From: Oscillospiraceae bacterium
GTDB taxonomy: Bacteria > Bacillota > Clostridia > Oscillospirales > Oscillospiraceae
DNA length: 63,677 nt
Direction of reading: 5' to 3'
Assembly: GCA_916988195.3 (NCBI GenBank)
Contig: CAKASQ030000014.1
Coordinates: 1 to 63,677 of the forward strand
Shown: positions 53,299 to 60,578 of the stretch, in pieces
How positions within the stretch are numbered: position 1 is the first letter of the stretch
Layout of the letters: each line of letters starts with the position of its first letter
The notes under the pieces: generated by a model
Seen by the model: only the letters and a program-made list of their open reading frames with translations
Database searches by the model: none
Told to the model about the DNA's origin: nothing
Made by a program: the position numbers and the translations under genes

Positions 53299-54134
53299 GC
53301 ATCTGGTACGCACTGTGCGAGGCAACGCACCTCGAATTTCTGCACATGACATTCATGAAGAACGCGCTACTTGCCGTTCTTATCCTCGCGCCGCTTTTTG
53401 GCCTGCTTTCTACCATGATCGTCACCGGGCGCATGAGCTTTTTCTCTGACGCGCTCGGCCATTCAGGCTTCACCGGCATTGCCGTCGGTGTTCTCTGCGG
53501 CGCGGTGCAGCCGATCGGCTGGGCGGTGGGACTGGCCGTTTTGTTTGCGCTGCTGTTTTCGTTCGTGCGCAGCCGCTCACGGCAGTCGGCCGATACGATC
53601 ATCGGTGTATTTTCGTCGACCGCGGTCGCACTCGGTATTTTTATCGCGACGCTCGGCGGCAGCAGCTTTACAAAATTCAATAAGTATCTGATCGGCGACA
53701 TTCTCTCCGTCACGCCGGGCGAAATCGGGCGGCTGGCCTTGGTCCTGCTGGGCGTAGCGCTTTTGTGGATATTTGCGGCGAACCGGCTGTTTCTGACGGC
53801 GGTGCACCCGCAGCTTGCCTCCTCGCGCGGCATTCCGACGGAAAAGACGCAGGCGCTGTTCACAGTCTGCATCGCAGTCGTCGTGACCTTAGCAATGAGC
53901 TGGGTAGGCCTGATGGTCATCAACTCCCTTCTCGTGCTCCCTGCCGCGTCGTCCAGGAACATTGCGAGAAATTTGCGGGAGTATCACCTGTTTTCCGTCC
54001 TTGGCGCGCTGTTCTGCTCGATTGGCGGCCTTGTGACCGCGTACTATCTTGGCTGCTCGGCCGGCGCGACGATTGCGCTGTATCTCGCGCTTTATTTTAC
54101 CGTTACCTTCTTCTTCCGCAATACGCGGCAGTAA
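53295..54134 (+). CDS. znuB: Metal ABC transporter permease
   Basis: A 279-aa ABC-3 family permease with about eight helices. Landmarks are MSFFSDALGHSGFTGIAVG (residues ~51-69), SADTIIGVFSSTAVALGI and WVGLMVINSLLVLPAASSRNIARNL. The ATG at 53295 has GGGAGG upstream and overlaps znuC. Confidence 0.94.
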   Translation: MSIWYALCEATHLEFLHMTFMKNALLAVLILAPLFGLLSTMIVTGRMSFFSDALGHSGFTGIAVGVLCGAVQPIGWAVGLAVLFALLFSFVRSRSRQSADTIIGVFSSTAVALGIFIATLGGSSFTKFNKYLIGDILSVTPGEIGRLALVLLGVALLWIFAANRLFLTAVHPQLASSRGIPTEKTQALFTVCIAVVVTLAMSWVGLMVINSLLVLPAASSRNIARNLREYHLFSVLGALFCSIGGLVTAYYLGCSAGATIALYLALYFTVTFFFRNTRQ

Positions 54135-54180
54135 ATTCCGACAAAAACATACCTGCCTTTTTGCGATTCTTCAAACGGTG

Positions 54181-54286
54181 CGTAGGGGTCGATGCCCACA
54201 TCGACCCAAGGGCAGCTTGAATTCGCCGGAGATTTCCGTAAAAAACAGTGCGTTCCGCCGGGCCAATGTGGGCATTGGCCCCTACG
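54181..54286 (+). repeat. Dual-hairpin intergenic repeat, copy G
   Basis: A 106-bp copy. The right hairpin is GGGCCAATG-TGGG-CATTGGCCC, with two compensated base-pair changes relative to the common form. The core is forward. It lies between the convergent znuB gene and the giant surface-protein gene. Confidence 0.9.
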
Positions 54287-54310
54287 CATAAATGATACTC
54301 TGCACAACGC

Positions 54311-54347
54311 AAAACGCTCGGGAAGCGATGCTTCCCGAGCGTTTTTG
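54311..54347. terminator. Bidirectional terminator
   Basis: A 16-bp stem AAAACGCTCGGGAAGC with its complement and T-runs on both strands, between znuB and the surface-protein gene. Confidence 0.88.
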
Positions 54348-54354
54348 GTTCCAC

Positions 54355-57300
54355 TTACGGCAGATTGTTATAGCACTGCTCCAGCTTTTCGTAGAGAAGG
54401 CTGTCGACAAACGTCCTCTGCGCGTCCGTCAGCTTCCAGTACGCGTCCCACGCCTTCTGCACGGTCTTCGCCGTCTTGGTCGTGACGTTGTCCGGATCGA
54501 GCTTTTCGATCTGTTTTTCGACCTTCTGCGCCGCGGACCGGTTCTTCTTGAGCGCCTTCTGGCAGTTTTTGAGCGCGTTCTGCTCGTCCTTCGTCGTGAA
54601 GCGCTGGAAGAGCTTTTTGTCCGCGTCAAACATGTCCTGCGCCTGCTCGTAAAGCGCCGCCATGTCCTTGTCCATGTGGTTCTCGTCAAGCTGAGAAATT
54701 AAATTGCGCAGTTCCTCGCTTTTCTGCATGCCCTCGTCAAACGCAGCCTTGCTCTCGAGCAGCTTCTGCTCGAGCTTCTCATCGATCTTTAGCCCGCGGT
54801 GTTCTACCTCCTGCACGGTTTCGAGCGCCTCGTTGAGCTTGTCTTCATCGGAGGCCTTGATCTTTGCCGCCGCCGGAACCTTCTTGACGAGCTTTTCCGC
54901 GTCCTGGATCAGCTTCTTGTTGTCCTGCAGCTCCTTCAGGCGGGGCAGGACTTCGTTTTCCAGATACGCTGCGTTCTCCGGGTCAACAAAGCTCTTCTGC
55001 TCTTCGGACAGCTTGCCGTACGCCTTGTTTGCCGCCGTGACGGTCTTTTCGTGCGTGAGCGTCATCTCCGCCGGTGTCTCAAACGGGAGCTTTTCGATCT
55101 GCGCGTCGACCTTTGCCGCCGCCTTGCGATTCTTCTCGAAGGTTTTTTCCGCCGCCGTGAGCTGCGAGTAGAGCGTCTTTACCTGCTTCTGCTGCGTTTT
55201 GTCGAGCTGTTTCAGGTCGATCTCATCATAGCACGCGCGCGCCGCGTCGATGGCCGCGCCGTCCGTGTTCCAGACCTTGTCCTTCTTGCCGGGGACGGCC
55301 TCCATCAGCTTCTCGAAGCGCTCTGCTGGGTCCTCCGGAAGCTCGGGCTCTTTCCGGAGCTCTTCCATGCGCGAGACGCAGGACGTGAGCTTTTCTTTCA
55401 TGCTTTCACTGACAAGCGCCTTTGTCTCGTCATCCAGCGCGTCAAAGGCCGCCTTCGCCGCGTCCACCAGGTCGCCGTCTTCCTTCGTCAGTGCATCCGC
55501 CTCCGGAAGCGCTTCGATCTGCGCCTGCATCTTCCGCGCCGCTTCCTCGCGCTGCTTCTGCGCGTCGTCTGGAATTTCGTAATCCACATCAAAGAGCGCC
55601 TTGAGCCGTTCCTTGACCGCTTCCTTTGTTGTAAGCTGCATGGCCGCCATCGCTTCTTGCAGACTCTCGCCTGTCTGCGTATAGTCGGTCCTACCTGCCG
55701 CGGATAACGTATCGCCGCAGTAGCCATAGACCGCCTTGACCGTGACATAGGCAGGCGCACCGACGATTGTGCCGCTCAGATATCCCGCAAAGCCGCCGGC
55801 ATAGCCCTGTCCATCCGAGCCGTCGGCTTCCACGCGTCCTGCGCTGAGCGCCGTGTCCACATACCGGATCGAGCCTGCAAAGCCGCCGACATAGCCGCCG
55901 CCGGACACGTCGCCAAGGCTGTAGCAGCGCTTGACGATGCCGGAACCGCTCCCCATGAAGCCGCCCACGGAGCTTTGTGCATGGACGCACACATCGGCGT
56001 GCGAATCGTAGATTTCGCCGTCGTTCTCTCCCACCAGACCGCCGGCGATCGTGCCGCTTTCACCCGCGTCGACGCTGCCCTCGGTGCTGCACATCGTGAT
56101 CGTACCTTCGTTGCGTCCTGCAAGGCCGCCGGTGATCGTCCGGCCTGTGAGCGTTCCTTCAAACGAGCAGCAGTCGACTGCATTTTTGACAGAGAAGCTT
56201 GTCTCCGGATCTGTCTTGCCGTCGTTCCGGCCGATCAGGCCGCCCGTCTCCGTTTTGCCTGCGACGCTGCCTGTCACATGGACGTTGCCGATCAGTCCTG
56301 CAACATTGCCGGACATACTGTCTTTGCTGAGCGATACCTGCGCCCAGCCCACAACTGCGCCCACAAGCGAACCGCCCGTGACTGCGGCGTCCTTAAGCGT
56401 CAGATTCTTGATCGTGCCGCCCCGAATCACGCGGAACAGGCCGACATTCTCCTCGTCCGCGCGCGCGATGGTGAGATTGGAGATCGTTTTTCCATTGCCG
56501 TCAAACACGCCGGTAAAGGGCGCGCTCCCGCTGCCGATGCCGGGAAATTCCGCGCCTTGCAGATCAATATCCTGCGTCAGCCGGTAATTGGCGGCGAGCG
56601 CTTCTGCATCCTGACTTGCCGCCAGCGCGCGCAGCTCGCTTTCGGACGAAATTTCCGTCCAATCGCCGGAGCCTGCGTCCAGCTCCTCTACCCTCGGCGC
56701 ACGGAAATGGTTCTGGGTCATGCCCTCGTACCACAAAAGCGTGTCGCCGTCGCTGAGCGTCGCTGTGGATACGCCGAGGTTGGAAAGCACGCCGTTGATC
56801 GTAAACATCCAGCCGTTCGGCGCAAGCAGCTCGCGGCCGTTGATGGTGCTCACGTACCGGCCGAGATTCGTCGTCTCGTAGCCGTAGGTGAGAAGCGCTT
56901 GCTCTGCCGCTGCGTCCATCACGTCGCACACGCGCGTGTTGCCGTTTGAGAGCACCTCCACCTTGATTTCCTCGCCAAAGCGCTCATAGCGGTATTCCTG
57001 CGTGTTGTACTTTGCCAGGATGATGGTAACCTCCAGCGGCGTTTTCTTCAACGGGACCGGGATCTCCACGCCCGTCAGATACGGAAGGCCGCCGTTGTCT
57101 TCTTCGTTTTGACTCCAGCTTGCGCCGAGCTTCGAGCGGAAGTCCTCCGTCTGCATGCCGGAAAGCGCAAGACCGGTCGCGCCATAGTTGCTCGCGGCTG
57201 TCTCCGAGGCCTCGTTGTAGTAGCAGTTTGTAATGCCCTCGGACTGGTCATACTGGAATGCGCTGTCCGGCTTGTTGCCGCCGATGAAGCCGTGGCCTTC

Positions 57301-60168
57301 TTCGCCCGAGCAGGTTACGATGCCCGCCGCATAGCAGTTTTCATAGACATTTCCGCTGTAGACGGATCTTCCGACAAAGCCGCCGGAGTAGCCGCGCGCC
57401 GAAACGTTTCCGAGCGCGAAGCAGTCGCGGATCGTGCCGCCGTAGCACAGGCCGACAAAGCCGCCCGCGTAGTCGCTTTTTGTATAGACATCCATGGACG
57501 TCCAGCAGCGCTCGATGAGTCCGCCCGTTTCGTTGGAACCCACAAAGCCGCCGTGACCCGTGGCGGTGGTGGTATTGGAGTCGAACCGGCCGCCGCGCAC
57601 ATAGCATCTGCGGATGATACCGTAGTTCCGTCCTGCAATGCCGCCCATCACGCCGCTGATGTCCGCCGAGATATTGCAGCCGATGACCGCGCAGTCCTCG
57701 ATCACGCCGTAGTTATTGAGCGCGAGAACTGCCGCCGTGTTTGAAAAATAGACGTTGGGATTGACAATCTTCACATCGTGGATCCGGCTCATCCCGCCCA
57801 CGTATGCAAACAGACCGGAGTCGGAATTCGAGAGCGTCAGCCCGCGGATCTCATGTCCGTTTCCGTCAAATTCGCCCTGGAAGTTATAGGTGATCGAGCC
57901 GAAGGATTTCGTCCGGTTCTGGTCCTTGGCAGAGAGTGTGGAAAAATCGATGTCGGCCGTCAGTCGGTAGTTCCGGCTCCAGACAATATCCTGCATACTT
58001 GCCGAGTTCGGGTCAGACGGGTCGGACGGTATGTCCTCGGTGTTTGCGATCTCCATCCACTGCGCAGCAGAACTGATCTCGAACCACTCGCCGCTGCCCG
58101 ACGCACCGGACGGGGTGTATGTGGGGCTCATCTGTGAACGGATCGAATCATCCACACCGTATTTTTCGTATGTTTCCGTGTCCACGAGCGCAATAACGGC
58201 AAAGGCATAGCTTCTTCGCGCTGTCAGTGCGCCTTTGAGTTCTAACTGTGTCACATTGCCCGGCAGCTCAAAGGCTTTGACAAACCCATACTTCCCGTTT
58301 ATGACCTCGTAGAGCTCGAGCTTGTAGGCCTGATCGGCCGTAAAATTGTCCTTGCCCGTCCACTTCGCGAGTGTGCCGTCCCATTGCAGTCCCGTCACCG
58401 GTTTCATGCGCGTATAGGGATCCTGCCATCCAACCACATCGCGGTCTACCTGCTCCGCCGTAGGCAGAACATACGTCCCGTCCTCCTCGACTGCGCAGAC
58501 TGCCGCGTAATAGACACCATCTTCCAGCTGTGCAAAAACCTCTGTGCAGTCATAGCTCGTCTGCGCGCCAAGCTTTACGGTCTGCGCCAGCTGTAGCTCG
58601 CTCCAGTAGTCGCCGAGTGAGAGTCCGCTTTCTACCGCCTGCAAAATGATATACTTGCAGCACGCCTGATACGCCGCGTCGTAATCTGCCAGCGCAGCGT
58701 TGTACCTCTTATTGGCCGCGTCATAGTTGTCTACGTCCTCTTGTGTATAGCCGTCTTTATACTGCGCGTTCAGCTTCTGCTCGAGCGCATCGTTCAGCGT
58801 CTGGAACTTCCCGTCCATTTCCGTTTGCAGCGCAAGCAGTTCCTGCTTCTGGCTGTCTGAAAACTGCGCGATGATCGCGTTCTGATCCAGCTGCAAAAGA
58901 CGCAGCGCCCAGCTGTCCACTTCGTCGTCCGGCTCCGCTGTCAGGGCCTGCTGCTCCTGCTGCGTCAGCGTTTTCCAGACACGCACCTTCTGCCACAGTG
59001 AGATCGCATAGCCGCTTGCGCCTGTGACCGGCTTCCAGTTGAGCTTCGCCGTAGGGAGCGTGATCGGCTCATCGGCAAACGTTTCAATGATCTCGCGCTC
59101 AAACGCCGCATCCTGCGCCAGCAGTGTCTCCCCCGCCGTGGCCTGTGCCTTCTGCCACACAAGAACCGGATAGCCGCCGTTTTCTGTCAGCTCCTGTTTC
59201 CATATCCCGTCTCGCCCGGCGCGCAGAGCCGTCAGAAGCTCCGCCTTACTGACCGCGTCCGTGCTGCCGTCCGGGAGGATTTTGCCGCCCGTGACCACAT
59301 AGCAGTTTTCGCCGTCATACAGATCCTTCGGTGCGATCGCACCTGTCGTTTTTCCGGTGACGGTTCCGGCGCTGTAGCAGTTTGTGATCTTGCCCGCCAG
59401 TGTGCTGAGATACCCACGGATGCCGCCCGCGTAGTTTGCGCCCGAAATAAGCCCGGTGTTATAGCAGTCGGTGATGGCGGCTTTTCCCATATCGTAGCCG
59501 AGAATACCGCCCGTGCGGCTGTCGCTGCCGCCCGTCACATTGCCCGCGTTATAGCACTGCTCGATGGTATTCGTCTTATCGTATACGCCTGCGCTGCCTG
59601 CAATACCGCCGGTATAAGACCCCGAGCCGGAGACGGCAGCTTCATTGCCGCAGCGGAAGATCGTACCGCCGTTTTTCAGATAACCCACGATTGCGCCGGT
59701 GTAGGTTGTACCGCTGACCTTGCCGCTGACAACAAGATTTTTAACCGTGCCGCCGTCGACGCAGGCAAACAGCCCCGCGAGCTTTGCTCCCGATACGTTC
59801 AGTCCCTTGATTTTATGGCCTTGCCCATCGAACGTTCCTTTGAAGCCATAGGTATCCCTTCCCATTGGTTCCCATGGCTCATCCTCCAGATCGATATCTG
59901 CCGTCAAGGCCGCACAGACCTCCTGCGCGCCCTGCTCTGGGTCTGAGATCGTCTGCGCGAACCATGCAAGCTGCTCTGCATTTTCGATTCGAAGCGGGTC
60001 ATCCTCCGTGCCTTCCCCCTCCGGCATCCCTATTGGCGTAACGCCCATCCCGGGGTCAACTTCCACGTCCGGATCCCAATCGGCGCCTGTCTCAATCGCA
60101 GCTGCGCCGGGAACCAGCCCCAACACCAGCAGCAGAGCCAGCAGCAGCGATACCACTCGTTTTTTCAT
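54355..60168 (-). CDS. Giant secreted protein: GLUG-type repeats, DUF4430 domain, helical repeats
   Basis: 1937 aa with a Sec signal peptide (MKKRVVSLLLALLLVLGLVPGAAA). Order: beta-solenoid GLUG-type repeats (residues ~60-310), a region with two FN3-like segments (~375-670, first interrupted by a Gln/Ala-rich helical insert), GLUG block 2 (~700-1015), a DUF4430 domain (~1040-1150; VCDVMDAAAEQALLTYGYE, NGWMFTINGVLSNLG, LSDGDTLLWYEG), GLUG block 3 (~1165-1495), then ~440 residues of helical repeats with the consensus I-x-x-L-P...A-x-x-A-Y-x-x-L-x-x-x-Q-x-x-x-V. DUF4430 is the transcobalamin C-terminal-like domain. The gene lies behind a cobalamin riboswitch, so binding or capture of a corrinoid at the surface is a strong inference. 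No LPXTG or SLH anchor is seen. Confidence 0.9.
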   Translation of the reverse strand: MKKRVVSLLLALLLVLGLVPGAAAIETGADWDPDVEVDPGMGVTPIGMPEGEGTEDDPLRIENAEQLAWFAQTISDPEQGAQEVCAALTADIDLEDEPWEPMGRDTYGFKGTFDGQGHKIKGLNVSGAKLAGLFACVDGGTVKNLVVSGKVSGTTYTGAIVGYLKNGGTIFRCGNEAAVSGSGSYTGGIAGSAGVYDKTNTIEQCYNAGNVTGGSDSRTGGILGYDMGKAAITDCYNTGLISGANYAGGIRGYLSTLAGKITNCYSAGTVTGKTTGAIAPKDLYDGENCYVVTGGKILPDGSTDAVSKAELLTALRAGRDGIWKQELTENGGYPVLVWQKAQATAGETLLAQDAAFEREIIETFADEPITLPTAKLNWKPVTGASGYAISLWQKVRVWKTLTQQEQQALTAEPDDEVDSWALRLLQLDQNAIIAQFSDSQKQELLALQTEMDGKFQTLNDALEQKLNAQYKDGYTQEDVDNYDAANKRYNAALADYDAAYQACCKYIILQAVESGLSLGDYWSELQLAQTVKLGAQTSYDCTEVFAQLEDGVYYAAVCAVEEDGTYVLPTAEQVDRDVVGWQDPYTRMKPVTGLQWDGTLAKWTGKDNFTADQAYKLELYEVINGKYGFVKAFELPGNVTQLELKGALTARRSYAFAVIALVDTETYEKYGVDDSIRSQMSPTYTPSGASGSGEWFEISSAAQWMEIANTEDIPSDPSDPNSASMQDIVWSRNYRLTADIDFSTLSAKDQNRTKSFGSITYNFQGEFDGNGHEIRGLTLSNSDSGLFAYVGGMSRIHDVKIVNPNVYFSNTAAVLALNNYGVIEDCAVIGCNISADISGVMGGIAGRNYGIIRRCYVRGGRFDSNTTTATGHGGFVGSNETGGLIERCWTSMDVYTKSDYAGGFVGLCYGGTIRDCFALGNVSARGYSGGFVGRSVYSGNVYENCYAAGIVTCSGEEGHGFIGGNKPDSAFQYDQSEGITNCYYNEASETAASNYGATGLALSGMQTEDFRSKLGASWSQNEEDNGGLPYLTGVEIPVPLKKTPLEVTIILAKYNTQEYRYERFGEEIKVEVLSNGNTRVCDVMDAAAEQALLTYGYETTNLGRYVSTINGRELLAPNGWMFTINGVLSNLGVSTATLSDGDTLLWYEGMTQNHFRAPRVEELDAGSGDWTEISSESELRALAASQDAEALAANYRLTQDIDLQGAEFPGIGSGSAPFTGVFDGNGKTISNLTIARADEENVGLFRVIRGGTIKNLTLKDAAVTGGSLVGAVVGWAQVSLSKDSMSGNVAGLIGNVHVTGSVAGKTETGGLIGRNDGKTDPETSFSVKNAVDCCSFEGTLTGRTITGGLAGRNEGTITMCSTEGSVDAGESGTIAGGLVGENDGEIYDSHADVCVHAQSSVGGFMGSGSGIVKRCYSLGDVSGGGYVGGFAGSIRYVDTALSAGRVEADGSDGQGYAGGFAGYLSGTIVGAPAYVTVKAVYGYCGDTLSAAGRTDYTQTGESLQEAMAAMQLTTKEAVKERLKALFDVDYEIPDDAQKQREEAARKMQAQIEALPEADALTKEDGDLVDAAKAAFDALDDETKALVSESMKEKLTSCVSRMEELRKEPELPEDPAERFEKLMEAVPGKKDKVWNTDGAAIDAARACYDEIDLKQLDKTQQKQVKTLYSQLTAAEKTFEKNRKAAAKVDAQIEKLPFETPAEMTLTHEKTVTAANKAYGKLSEEQKSFVDPENAAYLENEVLPRLKELQDNKKLIQDAEKLVKKVPAAAKIKASDEDKLNEALETVQEVEHRGLKIDEKLEQKLLESKAAFDEGMQKSEELRNLISQLDENHMDKDMAALYEQAQDMFDADKKLFQRFTTKDEQNALKNCQKALKKNRSAAQKVEKQIEKLDPDNVTTKTAKTVQKAWDAYWKLTDAQRTFVDSLLYEKLEQCYNNLP

Positions 60169-60221
60169 TGCGATTCCTCCAATGTCCGTTTTTCGCCGCA
60201 GCACAAACAGGGAGATAAAGC

Positions 60222-60285
60222 GGGCGCGGCAAAACCTGCCGCGCCCGTCTTTTGCGCAAGATCCGACCGCCCAAGCCGGGCGGCG
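60222..60285 (-). promoter_or_regulatory. Riboswitch expression platform hairpins
   Basis: Between the aptamer and the start codon the minus strand holds two stable hairpins: CCGCCC...GGGCGG (around 60268-60284) and GGGCGCGGCA...TGCCGCGCCC (60222-60246) followed by GCTTTAT. The second could be a terminator with a poor U-run or a barrier near the ribosome site (GGAGGAATCG before ATG). Confidence 0.55.
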
Positions 60286-60481
60286 TTTCCATCATCATAG
60301 GTCTTCCGGCTGATGCTTCCGGGATTGCTCCCACGTCCACCGCGCAGCCTTCTCGGGTTTCCCCAATGACCGGATTTCTCCGCGCGCGGCAGCCTCATGC
60401 AATGACGGCTACGTTTCCATGCTCCGGATTTGCACCGGATTCCCTCATCCTGCACGCAGCGAAGCGCACAGGTCATGATGC
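60286..60481 (-). ncRNA. Cobalamin riboswitch
   Basis: On the minus strand, P1 CATCATG (60480-60474) pairs with a downstream ATGATG. GGGAATCCGGTGCAAATCCG (60444 downward), a GGTCATTGGGGAAACCC block, GCATGAGGCTGCC-like joining text and the B12 box CAGCCGGAAGACCT (60317-60297 region) follow in the RF00174 order. It lies ~15 bases after a strong promoter and ~120 bases before the start of the 1937-aa secreted protein. Confidence 0.9.
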
Positions 60482-60505
60482 AGCGTATGAACTTTTTCTG
60501 TTTTT

Positions 60506-60533
60506 ATTATACCGGAATACCGGAAAAAGTCAA
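60506..60533 (-). promoter_or_regulatory. Strong promoter of the riboswitch/surface-protein transcript
   Basis: On the minus strand, -35 TTGACT (60533-60528), a 16-bp spacer containing the dyad CCGGTATTCCGG and a consensus -10 TATAAT (60511-60506). Confidence 0.88.
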
Positions 60534-60539
60534 TTGCAA

Positions 60540-60576
60540 AGCACCCCGGAACGGATCGTCCCGGGGCGCCGTTTTG
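60540..60576 (-). terminator. Terminator of the upstream secreted-protein gene
   Basis: GGCGCCCCGGGA...TCCGGGGTGC forms a hairpin right after the stop at 60579 on the minus strand. It separates the two giant genes into different transcripts. Confidence 0.75.
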
Positions 60577-60578
60577 CG

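Noticed and set aside
54355-54420. Sortase or SLH anchor at the C terminus of the 1937-aa protein
   Set aside because: The protein ends in the helical repeat (QCYNNLP); no LPXTG, hydrophobic tail or SLH motif is present.
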